From the NCBI GenBank assembly GCA_963737835.1, contig CAVTUH010000002.1:372001-436000 (forward strand): a DNA stretch of 64,000 nucleotides, read 5' to 3'. A model generated the notes under the pieces. It worked only from the letters and a program-made list of their open reading frames with translations, was not told the origin of the DNA and made no database searches. A program made the position numbers and the translations under genes. This stretch comes from Palsa-1248 sp963737835 (GTDB taxonomy: Bacteria > Gemmatimonadota > Gemmatimonadetes > Gemmatimonadales > Gemmatimonadaceae). Below are positions 8,522 to 16,670 of the stretch, piece after piece. Position 1 is the first letter of the stretch. Every line of letters starts with the position of its first letter.

Positions 8522-10108
8522 ATGCCCTTGACCCGACGCAAGGCCCTGGCCCAACTCGCCGCCCTGGTCGCGCTCCCGCTGCCGCCCTGGGGCCTCCTCG
8601 ATCGCGACCCCCTCGGCGGAACCATCGCCGAGTACCAGGCGGGTCGCCGTCGTCGTGCCTGGACGGTCGCCGAAGTCACCGCTCGCGCGCTCGAACGGTG
8701 CCGCTCCGAAGGACGCGTGTGGCGCGCCATTGACGCGCTCGCCGACAGCGCCCTGGCAGACGCGCGTGCCGCCGACGCCCGTCGGCGCGCAGGGCGGACG
8801 CGCGGGCCGCTCGACGGCGTCCCCGTGTTCGCGAAGGCGATCTACGACATGGTCGGTCTCCCCACGACCGGATCTAATGCCGAGTGGGCGCGCCTTTTCC
8901 CCGACGGTGTGGGGCGCGATGCACTCGAGGTGGCGCGGCTCCGTGCGGCTGGCGCGATCGTCCTCGGGAAGACCGCGGCCGACGACTTCGCCTATCGCGG
9001 CAACGGCACGAGCAGCCACTCTGGGCAGGTGCTCAACCCGCACGACGCCACGCGCACACGCACGCCCGGCGGGTCGAGCGCGGGTTCGGCGGTCGCGGTC
9101 GCGGCCGGGATGGCCTTCGCGGCGCTCGGCACCGACGACGGTGGCTCCAACCGCATCCCGGCGCAGTTCACCGGGGTCGTGGGGATGAAGCCGACGTTCG
9201 GACTCGTGCCCCGTACCGGTGTGATCCCCACCTGGCCGTACCTCGACACGCACGGACCGCTCGCACGCAGCGTCGCCGATGCGGCGCTCTTCCTCGCCGC
9301 CATCGCTGGAGCCGATCCGTCGGACCCGCTGACACGCGCGGGCGTGTGGGATGGGGCTTCAGTCGCCGCACTACACGATGAGGCACTCGCTCGAGTGCGG
9401 CTCGGGCTGGTCGAGGCGCACGTCCCGCGCGCGCAGATGACTGCCGAGGCGCTCGCGTTCTGGGACCGTGCCGTCGGGGACCTGCGCGCTGCCGGCGCGA
9501 CGGTCGAGCCGTTTGCCCCCGCGGTCGACCGTGCGAACGTTCGTGACGCGTTTGCCGCCGCAGCGCACGAGCGCCGGGACGTGGCCGTGGATCCGAAATC
9601 GCCGGCCCCGACGGCGAACGCCCTCTTCCGGTACTTCGCGGGCCGTAGCGACGACCCGCGTGGCGCAGTGCGACGCGGGTACGCGGCCTATCGCGCCTTC
9701 TACGATGTTCTTCCCCCCACGTTCGAGCAGTGCGAGCCGCTCCTCGATCGGCCCATGGCGAACGACCCGGCCGGGCAAGCGTTCGCTCGCTCGCGCGCCA
9801 CCGTTGTGGGGGCCCTCGCAACCTCGATGCGCACGGTGGGGGTCGCAGCGATGGTCTACCCGACGATGCCCTTCAACGCCCCGCGCGCGATCGACCCCTG
9901 GCCGGATATCCCCACAGCGCTCGGCTACGGCAACTGGCTCGGCCTGCCCGAGGTATCGGTGCCGGCGGGGCTCGGTGCGGACGGGATGCCGGCGCTCAAT
10001 CTGTCGATCGTCGGACTGCCGGGAGAGGACGCGCGCGTGCTGGCGTTGGCGCACGCGTACGAGCGGCAATCACGCCGCTTCGTGGCGCCGCCACGCGCCC
10101 GTCGGTGA
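8522..10108 (+). CDS. Amidase signature family hydrolase
   Basis: A 528-residue amidase signature enzyme, which hydrolyses carboxamides using a Ser-cisSer-Lys triad. The Lys lies in VFAKAIYDM (about residue 107). The Gly/Ser-rich signature TPGGSSAGSAVAVAAGM gives the cis-Ser, and TDDGGSNRIPAQFTGVVGMKP the nucleophilic Ser, followed by LVPRTGVIPTWPYLDTHGPLARSV as in GatA-like amidases. The N-terminus LTRRKALAQLAALVALPLP resembles a Tat-type signal (RR followed by a hydrophobic stretch), so export is likely. GatB/GatC neighbours are absent, so this is not the tRNA amidotransferase. The substrate cannot be deduced. It lies between the two 73-bp repeats. Confidence 0.9.
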   Translation: MPLTRRKALAQLAALVALPLPPWGLLDRDPLGGTIAEYQAGRRRRAWTVAEVTARALERCRSEGRVWRAIDALADSALADARAADARRRAGRTRGPLDGVPVFAKAIYDMVGLPTTGSNAEWARLFPDGVGRDALEVARLRAAGAIVLGKTAADDFAYRGNGTSSHSGQVLNPHDATRTRTPGGSSAGSAVAVAAGMAFAALGTDDGGSNRIPAQFTGVVGMKPTFGLVPRTGVIPTWPYLDTHGPLARSVADAALFLAAIAGADPSDPLTRAGVWDGASVAALHDEALARVRLGLVEAHVPRAQMTAEALAFWDRAVGDLRAAGATVEPFAPAVDRANVRDAFAAAAHERRDVAVDPKSPAPTANALFRYFAGRSDDPRGAVRRGYAAYRAFYDVLPPTFEQCEPLLDRPMANDPAGQAFARSRATVVGALATSMRTVGVAAMVYPTMPFNAPRAIDPWPDIPTALGYGNWLGLPEVSVPAGLGADGMPALNLSIVGLPGEDARVLALAHAYERQSRRFVAPPRARR

Positions 10109-10212
10109 TACACGCTCGAGAGCGGTGGGTGCGGCGCGAGCATTTCGTCTCGAAACAGAGCAGGTCCGATGGAAAGGAGGCCGGCGGGGCCAACTTCGAC
10201 TATGATTTCTGC

Positions 10213-10725
10213 GTGTCCGTTCGGCTCTTCGCGCCTGTTTTCTCCGCCCTCAATCGTTCCGGCACGCGGTATGTCGTGGTCGGAGGAGTGGCGACCATTG
10301 TCCACGGATACGTCCGCGGAACGACTGACGTGGATGTCATTCTGGATCTTGCTTCCCCCACCGTCGGGCGCGCGATTGAAGAGCTCGAGCGTATCGGGTA
10401 CCGGCCGCGCGTCCCGGTGGCGGGCTCGGACTTCGCTGATGCATCTACGCGGGAGCGTTGGGCACAGGAGAAGGGGATGGTCGTCTTCTCCATGGTCAGC
10501 GATCTGAACCCAATCGTTGTCGACCTGTTTGTGCGTTCCCCGCTCGACTTCGACGAGCTGTACGCTCGGTCTGAGATCAAGGCGGCGGAGGGAGGGGGGG
10601 TGCGGGTGGCATCGCTGGACGACTTGATCCGCCTGAAGCGAGACGTTGGGCGGCCGCAAGACCTGGCCGATGTGACGGAGTTGGAAGAAATCCGTAAGGA
10701 TCGTTCAGGAGGACCATCAGCGTGA
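10213..10725 (+). CDS. Nucleotidyltransferase-fold protein (AbiEii/MNT-like)
   Basis: About 170 residues. The motif VVVGGVATIVHGYVRGTTDVDVIL is the nucleotidyltransferase active-site signature (GG...D-x-D) seen in AbiEii-type and MNT-type proteins, and the end VASLDDLIRLKRDVGRPQDLADVTELEEI is the typical C-terminus of this group. Such proteins often act as one partner of a toxin-antitoxin or abortive infection pair. The GTG at 10213 is chosen because the in-frame sequence upstream overlaps the amidase out of frame and is not protein-like; the ribosome-binding site is weak. The stop overlaps the GTG of the next gene (GTGA, 10722-10725), so the two are translationally coupled. Confidence 0.8.
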   Translation: MSVRLFAPVFSALNRSGTRYVVVGGVATIVHGYVRGTTDVDVILDLASPTVGRAIEELERIGYRPRVPVAGSDFADASTRERWAQEKGMVVFSMVSDLNPIVVDLFVRSPLDFDELYARSEIKAAEGGGVRVASLDDLIRLKRDVGRPQDLADVTELEEIRKDRSGGPSA

Positions 10726-10928
10726 TTGACAACGACCAACCACCAAGCTCTGACATCACGTCGGCAGAATGGCAGGCTGCAGCGGGTTGGAACGCTGCCG
10801 CTCGATTGCGGCGAAGCCGTGCGCTCGCTCTGTCACCAGATGAGCGTTTGGCGATCGTTGAAGCGATGATTCAGCTAGCGGTGGCTGCCGGAACTTTCCG
10901 GCCCAAAGGCGGACGGAACGCCGGATAG
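10722..10928 (+). CDS. Small protein coupled to the nucleotidyltransferase
   Basis: A 68-residue protein with a GTG start that overlaps the nucleotidyltransferase stop by four bases. It is largely helical (AEWQAAAGWNAAARLRRSRALALSPDERLAIVEAMIQLA) and ends in a basic tail. Small proteins coupled to AbiEii/MNT-like enzymes can be the other half of a toxin-antitoxin pair; that is an inference from arrangement, since no HEPN motif (RxxxxH) is visible. It lies just inside the right-hand 73-bp repeat. Confidence 0.65.
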   Translation: MIDNDQPPSSDITSAEWQAAAGWNAAARLRRSRALALSPDERLAIVEAMIQLAVAAGTFRPKGGRNAG

Positions 10929-10957
10929 ACTGGGCCGGCCTCGGACGTCCGCCGTGC

Positions 10958-11030
10958 AGCGTCATGAAGAGTGGAATCACAGCGATGAAGTCTGTTCCAT
11001 AGCGTCACCGCCCAACCGACATGTAGGGGC
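10958..11030. repeat. 73-bp direct repeat, copy 2
   Basis: Second copy of 8232-8304, same orientation, one mismatch. It begins 29 bases after the small gene and runs into the palindrome at 11027-11046. Confidence 0.9.
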
Positions 11031-11046
11031 GGCCTTCAGGCCGCCC
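11027..11046. repeat. Palindrome GGGCGGCC-TTCA-GGCCGCCC
   Basis: A perfect 8-bp stem with a four-base loop, preceded by ATGTAG and followed by ATGTAGG. A degenerate relative, also after CGACATGTAGGGG, lies at 18471-18500. It belongs to the wider group of short GC palindromes flanked by TAGGGG that recurs in this window. Confidence 0.75.
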
Positions 11047-11143
11047 ATGTAGGCGGTCCGGAACCCTATCGCTGGCGGAGCGAAGCCGGTTGACCTGGCC
11101 GGAACACCGGCGCGCCGTACGTTCCGATGCAGCTTTTCCCCAT

Positions 11144-11518
11144 ATGACGCTCATTTGGACGGTGCTGACCCGCACACCCATCGGATGGGGTGCGTTGACG
11201 TTCGCCGCACTCGTGTTCCTGGTCGAGCCGCCAGGAGGTCGGTGGTATTGGGCTGCGGCCGCCTCGACCATTGTGCTGGCGGGCGTCGTCGGCCTGCTCG
11301 TCCCGGTGAGTCCCGGCCAATCGCGCATCGCATTCAATATTGTGGCCGCGACGTTGACGACTGGCGCCGGCTTGGGTGTCGTGCTGTGGCTTCGCAGGTA
11401 CCACCCGCCCCGCGCCCTCTTGTCCCTTTCGGCATTGGTCGGCGGCGTGGCTGGCGGCGCCGCGGCATTCCTGCTGCTGTTCGCCATCGGCTGCATTGCC
11501 TCGGGCGGCGCCTGCTAA
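11144..11518 (+). CDS. Small integral membrane protein
   Basis: About 124 residues from ATG 11144, with four predicted transmembrane helices: WGALTFAALVFLVEP, WYWAAAASTIVLAGVVGLLVP, FNIVAATLTTGAGLGVVLWL and LVGGVAGGAAAFLLLFAIGCI. No family recognised and no conserved charged residues inside the helices. Its stop overlaps that of the convergent cytochrome gene (CTAA at 11515-11518). In-frame sequence upstream of the ATG is not protein-like. Confidence 0.65.
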   Translation: MTLIWTVLTRTPIGWGALTFAALVFLVEPPGGRWYWAAAASTIVLAGVVGLLVPVSPGQSRIAFNIVAATLTTGAGLGVVLWLRRYHPPRALLSLSALVGGVAGGAAAFLLLFAIGCIASGGAC

Positions 11519-11892
11519 TTCAGCGTCCTTAGGTACGCGATGATGTCAGCCCGCTGCTTCGCGTCGGACAGGCCGGCGAACGGCATGACGTTGCCCGGCA
11601 CGACCTTCTGCGGGTCAGCGAGATAGTCCGTGAGGTGCTGTGCATCCCAGGTGATGTCGGCCGTTTTCATCGCTCGGCTATACCGGAAGCCCGCGACCGT
11701 GCCCGCCTTCCGGCCAACGACGCCTCGGAGCGTCGGGCCAACTCCGTTGCTGCCATCCGTGGAATGGCACACGCTGCACTGCGCGAAGACCTGATGTCCG
11801 GCCGCGGTGTCCTGCGCACGCAGCGGCTGCGCGCACCAGATCCATAGGCCGGCTCCAACAAGTGCGACCACCGCACGAAACGCCACGTGCAT
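11515..11892 (-). CDS. Class I c-type cytochrome
   Basis: A 125-residue exported monohaem cytochrome. ATG 11892 follows AAGGAGCGGTGC, a good ribosome-binding site. The signal peptide is MHVAFRAVVALVGAGLWIWCAQPLRA. The haem motif is CSVCH in FAQCSVCHSTDGSNGVGP, followed by LRGVVGRKAG, and the distal axial Met is in NVMPFAG. The end KQRADIIAYLRTL is typical of cytochrome c2/c550. As third gene after the subunit-3 and GMC genes, it probably takes electrons from that dehydrogenase in the periplasm. Confidence 0.92.
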   Translation of the reverse strand: MHVAFRAVVALVGAGLWIWCAQPLRAQDTAAGHQVFAQCSVCHSTDGSNGVGPTLRGVVGRKAGTVAGFRYSRAMKTADITWDAQHLTDYLADPQKVVPGNVMPFAGLSDAKQRADIIAYLRTLN

Positions 11893-11945
11893 GCACCGCT
11901 CCTTGTGCGTCGTGATCGAGATGCAGCGCTGCACCCGGGCCGTCG

Positions 11946-13706
11946 CTACAGCACGCGAGGCCGCTGCACGTACGAGACGATGTCGTCCCCCAAGCGCAGG
12001 GCCAGTGCACCGAGCGGACCGGTCGGATTGAACCCCGAGTTGTGCGGATACACTGACGCAGCGACCACGAACAGGTTCTCGGCGTCCCAATGTTGCAGAT
12101 GCGGCGACACGACGCTGCTTCGCGGATCCTCACCCATCGGCGTGCCACCAGTCACGTGGGTCGTCTGGTATTGACGAGTGTCGAACGGCGCCTTGCGCCC
12201 CGCGACCGGGCCCATGATGTCGGGCCCCATAGCTTTGGCGATCGCACCCATCTTCTGTGTCACCCACTCGGACATCTTGAGCTCATTGTCGCGGAAATTG
12301 AACGTCATCCGCAAGAGCGGCTGGCCATAAGCGTCCGTGTAGGTCGGATCGAGATCCAGATAGTTGTCGCGGTGCGGATAGCAGCTGCCCTGTGCGGTGA
12401 GCGCAAAAGAATGCGCGTACCACGCGGCGTTGGCTTCCTTCCACTTCGTGCCCCACAAAGGTGTCCCTGGCGGCACCCGCCGAAGGTGGATCGGGCGACC
12501 GTTGTAGATGTAGGCGCCGATGCTCGCGCCGCCCAGGAAGCCAAGCCCGCTGTGATCGAAGTTGTCGTTGTTGTATTCGTCGACGTTGATGGAGGTACAG
12601 CCAGCAGCGAGAAACGGATTGATCCATCGATCCTTGAAGAACACGTTGACGGTCGACATGGTCTGGTAGCAGAAGTTCCTGCCGACCACGCCAGTCCCGG
12701 TCAGGGGATCGTAGGGCCGCCCGATGTGGTCGAGCAGCAGCAGTCGCGTGTTGGACATGGTGAACGCGGCCAGCACGACGACTTCCGCAGGCTGGTCGTA
12801 TTCCTCGCCCGTGACCAGGTCCACGTACCGCACGCCGGTGGCTCGCTTCCCCTGCCTGTCGTAGCGCAGGCCCGACACGTGGCAGCGTAACCGGATCTCG
12901 AAGCCCTTCCGTTTCAACAGCATCGGATACAGCAGGAGCCCGGGCGATGCCTTGGCCTGCGCCTCGCAGATGAAGTGCTCGCAGTGCCCGCAGTACTGAC
13001 ATTGGCCGAGCTTCTGGCCGTCAGGATTCGTGTAGACGCCCGACGAATTCGCCGCCGGCTGGGGGAACGGTTTGAGACCCATCGACTCGGCGGCGGTTTT
13101 GAAGATCGTCCCCCCTTCCGTTATCTCGAGGGGTCGTTGTGGGTACTCATTCGTTCGCGGCCCCTCGAACGGATTCCCGCCCGGCTGGATCCGTCCCTGG
13201 ATGTTGCCGGCCTTGCCAGAGATGCCGAACAGTTTCTCGAAGAGATCGTAGTACGGCTCCATCTCGGCGTAGGTGATCCCCCAATCGTGCAATGGCATGT
13301 CGGCGGGGATGATGTCCTTGCCGTATCTCGACGCGTAGCGCGTTCGGATCGTCGGGTCGTACTCCGCCCACCGCCACGTAACGCCGTTCCAATGGTTGCC
13401 AGCGCCCCCCATCCCTTCGCCCGGTTGGAACGCCTCCATCCAGCGGACGGGCAGCGCGTGCTCGTTGCGCTCATGGCGGAGCGAATAGGTCTCGATGGAC
13501 CAGTCCTGTACAAGGCCCTGGTGCGTCTCCCAGCGCAGCTCATCCCGCTGACTCGGTAATTTCGATTCGGCGCCATTGCGCCGGTCCGTGCCTCGCTCGA
13601 GCACGAGCACATCGATGCCTTTGGCCGTGAGCTGGCGCGCGACCAGGCCGGCGGTGAGGCCACCGCCCACGATCACCACGTCGCGCTTCTCGAGTGTCTT
13701 CGGCAT
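11946..13706 (-). CDS. GMC-family FAD dehydrogenase, large subunit
   Basis: A 586-residue glucose-methanol-choline oxidoreductase. The N-terminal FAD-binding motif is VVIVGGGLTAGLVARQL, followed by LERG. A Cys cluster CQYCGHCEHFIC (about residues 229-240) matches the position where related gluconate/fructose-type dehydrogenases carry an extra Cys motif that can hold a 3Fe-4S cluster. The C-terminal catalytic region is HVTGGTPMG ... SVYPHNSGFNPTGPLGALALR. It oxidises an alcohol or sugar-type substrate and passes electrons on. It starts 9 bases after the subunit 3 gene and is followed by a cytochrome c gene, the usual arrangement of membrane-linked gluconate 2-dehydrogenase-like complexes. The substrate is unknown. 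Confidence 0.92.
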   Translation of the reverse strand: MPKTLEKRDVVIVGGGLTAGLVARQLTAKGIDVLVLERGTDRRNGAESKLPSQRDELRWETHQGLVQDWSIETYSLRHERNEHALPVRWMEAFQPGEGMGGAGNHWNGVTWRWAEYDPTIRTRYASRYGKDIIPADMPLHDWGITYAEMEPYYDLFEKLFGISGKAGNIQGRIQPGGNPFEGPRTNEYPQRPLEITEGGTIFKTAAESMGLKPFPQPAANSSGVYTNPDGQKLGQCQYCGHCEHFICEAQAKASPGLLLYPMLLKRKGFEIRLRCHVSGLRYDRQGKRATGVRYVDLVTGEEYDQPAEVVVLAAFTMSNTRLLLLDHIGRPYDPLTGTGVVGRNFCYQTMSTVNVFFKDRWINPFLAAGCTSINVDEYNNDNFDHSGLGFLGGASIGAYIYNGRPIHLRRVPPGTPLWGTKWKEANAAWYAHSFALTAQGSCYPHRDNYLDLDPTYTDAYGQPLLRMTFNFRDNELKMSEWVTQKMGAIAKAMGPDIMGPVAGRKAPFDTRQYQTTHVTGGTPMGEDPRSSVVSPHLQHWDAENLFVVAASVYPHNSGFNPTGPLGALALRLGDDIVSYVQRPRVL

Positions 13707-13715
13707 CGTGTGTGG

Positions 13716-14474
13716 CTAGGCGAAGTCAGCGATCGACTTTGGGTCCTGAGCGCCCGGATACGGCTTGCCGCGGTACTGCACCATGTCGAGCGCGTGGATC
13801 GCCGGCAGACCGGGATAGCCAATCAGTTTCCAGAACACCTTGTTGTAGTTGCCACCATACATCGGATCGGCGAAGCAGGCCTGCGCGAACAGCGGATAGG
13901 CGAACTCATTGAACCACGTTTCGAGCGGCACGCGCGAATCCGTTTGGTGCCCAGTCTGCAGATCTACCAGGAAGGCGTTCGCATCGGCGGCCGAGAGTTG
14001 GTCGAAAGGCCGGCCATACCGTTTGACGCAGGCATCTCCGGCGGCGCTCAGCCCAGCTCGAAAGAACTCAGCCGGCGTCAGGGGAAGCTGGTAGCCCAGC
14101 TGTGGCTTCCCCTCGAGCCATGGTCCGCGCATGTAGCGGCCTTGACCTTGGCCGAACGGACCAGCGAGCTGCCGGTCGAAGTAGTTGGCAAGGCCGCAAT
14201 CCACTCCGTTCGGTGTGTACTCATCGGCGGGACACATGACGTTGACCAGCGCCTCGACGAACGTCGCTTCATCGGGCCCGAAGAACTGATAGCCCGTAAA
14301 CGGGGCCGCGGCCGGTGCCGCATTCGTCGCGTGCGCGATGGTCGGGGCTGGTGGGCCCCCCTGCGGCCTCAACCCGTCGGGCACGCGCACACCGAGCGGC
14401 ACCGCAGCCGCGAGAGCGGCGATCTGCCTCAGGAATTCACGCCGGTCGTCGCTTCCGCCATTCGTTTCAGTCAT
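13716..14474 (-). CDS. Gluconate 2-dehydrogenase subunit 3-like protein
   Basis: About 252 residues. The start ATG 14474 has GAGGGTG six bases upstream. The N-terminus DDRREFLRQIAALAAAVPLGV is a Tat signal (RRxFLR), as in gluconate 2-dehydrogenase subunit 3, which guides the folded FAD subunit across the membrane. The body contains FFGPDEATFVEALVNVMCPADE, GVDCGLANYFDRQL and YGGNYNKVFWKLIGYPG, all typical of this subunit. It is first in the operon with the GMC subunit and the cytochrome. Reported functions of the family are chaperoning and secretion of the large subunit. Confidence 0.9.
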   Translation of the reverse strand: MTETNGGSDDRREFLRQIAALAAAVPLGVRVPDGLRPQGGPPAPTIAHATNAAPAAAPFTGYQFFGPDEATFVEALVNVMCPADEYTPNGVDCGLANYFDRQLAGPFGQGQGRYMRGPWLEGKPQLGYQLPLTPAEFFRAGLSAAGDACVKRYGRPFDQLSAADANAFLVDLQTGHQTDSRVPLETWFNEFAYPLFAQACFADPMYGGNYNKVFWKLIGYPGLPAIHALDMVQYRGKPYPGAQDPKSIADFA

Positions 14475-14679
14475 TGTCACCCTCGAACGCATCCGCGCTT
14501 GCCATTGTGCCCCTGTCCGGGCGCTATCATACCACCATCGGCGGCGCCTGGTCAGATGCCCGCGTAAGATCCGCAGCTGGCGAGCAATTCTCTCGACGGT
14601 AGCAGCGCCCTATCCTATGTTTTCGGACCCCGTCCACGCCCACGGAGTGAGCGCGTAGCAGGGATGCCTTCATTCGCCC

Positions 14680-15973
14680 ATGGCGCCACTGGCAATTAGC
14701 CTGGTCACCGCTGCGAGCGCCGCAGCAGATTCGGCGGCGCGCGGCTACCTGGAGGCGCGCGGCCACCACTACTTCCTCGCGACGCTCTACGAGTTGCTGC
14801 TGCTGTGGCTCGTGCTCATGGTGCGGCTTGGTCCGCGATACCGCGACGGGCTCGCACGCGTCGTTGGCCGACGCTGGGCCAGTGCCGCGATCTATGTGCC
14901 CGCGATGCTCTGCACCATCGGCGTCGTCAGTTTGCCGATCGACGCACAGAACCATGCGCTGGCCGTCGATTTCGGCCACTCGCACATGGACTGGTTCGTC
15001 TGGATGTCGAGTTGGGCGCGAACGCGCGCGGTCGATCTGGCCGCCGCGTCGATTCTTGTGCTCCTGCTGTACGCGATCATTCGTCGAAGCCCGCGATGGT
15101 GGTGGCTTGCCGTTTGGATCGGGTTCCTGGCTAGCACGACGCTCGCCGGATACCTGCGGGTCCAGACCTTCGAGATCACCGCGAAGAGACTGGAGCCGGT
15201 CGGCTGGCGCTACCCGGAAGTGGTCGCCGACATGGAGAGCGTCGCGCGCAACGCCAGTGCAATCATTCCGGCGGAGCGTCTGGTGGAGCTCACCATCCCG
15301 TCCGGCCTGGGACGGCCCGGCTATCAGCCGGAATTCGCGGCCGCCACCCCGATCGGAACGCCTCAACGGATCATCTTTGCGGAGCAGCTGATCGACGACA
15401 CGAGCCGCCCCGGGATCCTGTTTGTTTTTGGCCATGAGATGGGGCATCTCGATGCTCCACCACGACCTGAAGAACCGACTGCTCGATGCCGTCATCCTGC
15501 TGGTGCTCGTGTACCTGAGTTTTCGTGCCTGCGGCTGGATACTCTCGCGGTGGGGGCCGGGATGGGGCATCCCGGCGATGTCGGATCTCGCCTCACTCCC
15601 ACTGCTGCTCCTCATGCTGGTCGCGTTGAACTTCGCCAAGCTGCCGGCATTCAACCTGACAAGTCGCTACTTCGAGCGCGAGGCGGATCGGTACGGATTG
15701 GAAGCGATCCATGGTATCGTTCCCAACCCGGGCGCCGCCGCGGCCGGCGTGTTCGAGCTCTGCGCCGAAAAGTGCGGACCCGATGCGAACCTCGACGGCC
15801 TCATGGGGTTCTGGTTTCGAGAGCATCCCACTGAGGTCGAGCGCACACAGTTCGCGATGACGTACGATCCATGGACCAACGGCCAGCAGCCACGCTACAT
15901 CCAGCCGGCGTCGGCGAACGCCGCGGGACTTGAGGCCTGTCCGCCCGCTGCCATCTGCGCGGTGCACAAGTGA
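14680..15973 (+). pseudogene. M48-family membrane peptidase with one-base frameshift inside the zinc motif
   Basis: Frame 1 (14680 on) encodes a Ste24/CaaX-protease-type N-terminus with several membrane helices and reaches FVFGHEMGH (zinc ligands at about residues 252 and 256). At 15448 an extra C shifts the frame. Frame 2 continues MLHHDLKNRLLDAV, two more membrane helices, then SRYFEREADRYGLEA (third zinc ligand region) and ends at TGA 15973. Family members read HExGHYVLHHD, so the two frames fit together exactly when one base is removed. Either the gene is freshly inactivated or the sequence has an indel. The intact protein would be about 430 residues. Its stop overlaps the GTG of the next gene. 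Confidence 0.85.
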
Positions 15974-16470
15974 CGATCGCCTTGACTTGGAACCGTTGGA
16001 GTAACGGGTGTCGTCGGTCGCACAGGTCCGCTCACCTGCTCGCTGCGTTGACTGTAGCCCTGTGCCTGGGATGCGGGTACGGTTTCGGCAATCGAGAGTT
16101 TGCTGATGCGAGATCGGCAGCTATTGCCTTCGCGAAGGCGCTCGAAGTCCGGGATACCGCACGTATGCGTCAACTCAGTTGGGGCACCGTGCGAAGCGGC
16201 ATTCCTGTAGTCCTTCGAGAGATGCCGGCGGCGTACACGCAGTTCGCTAGCCCGACGCCGCAGATGGTCACGATTCACGGCGGCGGCATCTATGGGGGCT
16301 ACAACGAGTTTCTCGTCGAGTCGCGACGACTGGAAAGCTGTCGTGGCGGGATCCGCCTGCTGATGCTGACGGAGAAGGACACGTCTCGCGTCGCGTCGAT
16401 TCGTTTGGTTCCGGCGCTCGATTCCGTGAGCGACGACGCCTGCCGCAGGCAGATTAACGGCACCACATAG
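15970..16470 (+). CDS. Putative lipoprotein
   Basis: A 166-residue protein whose GTG overlaps the TGA of the M48 gene (GTGA), indicating coupling. The N-terminal stretch LLAALTVALCLGC forms a signal with a lipobox-like Cys, so a lipid anchor is likely. The mature part (ADARSAAIAFAKALEVRDTARMRQLSWGTV ... NEFLVESRRLE) resembles small periplasmic proteins with an SnoaL/NTF2-like layout, but the match is not specific. Function unknown. Confidence 0.65.
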   Translation: MTIALTWNRWSNGCRRSHRSAHLLAALTVALCLGCGYGFGNREFADARSAAIAFAKALEVRDTARMRQLSWGTVRSGIPVVLREMPAAYTQFASPTPQMVTIHGGGIYGGYNEFLVESRRLESCRGGIRLLMLTEKDTSRVASIRLVPALDSVSDDACRRQINGTT

Positions 16471-16670
16471 AACGGTCCAGCCTACGGAACAGTTGGCTGC
16501 GCGGCAACGATTCTCCTCTGACAGGTGTCAGAAATTGGTCAAGGTCGTAGACGCCGCTGAGCCTGTGCCCTGGCCTCGAGGGTCACTGGTGTGTCCGCGA
16601 GCGAGCGACCACGGAACAACGACGCGCGGTCGCGGCATGCGTGCATTAGCGCGCCGGCGTGGAGGGATCG

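Noticed and set aside
9730..10212. N-terminal extension of the nucleotidyltransferase
   Set aside because: It overlaps the amidase gene out of frame, is Arg-rich, and lacks protein character; GTG 10213 fits the family start.
12090..14567. Long open frames on the plus strand opposite the GMC operon
   Set aside because: They are antisense shadows of the high-GC dehydrogenase genes, rich in Arg and Val and without motifs.
16471..16670. tRNA or small RNA between the lipoprotein and regulator genes
   Set aside because: No cloverleaf or strong hairpin was found by eye.
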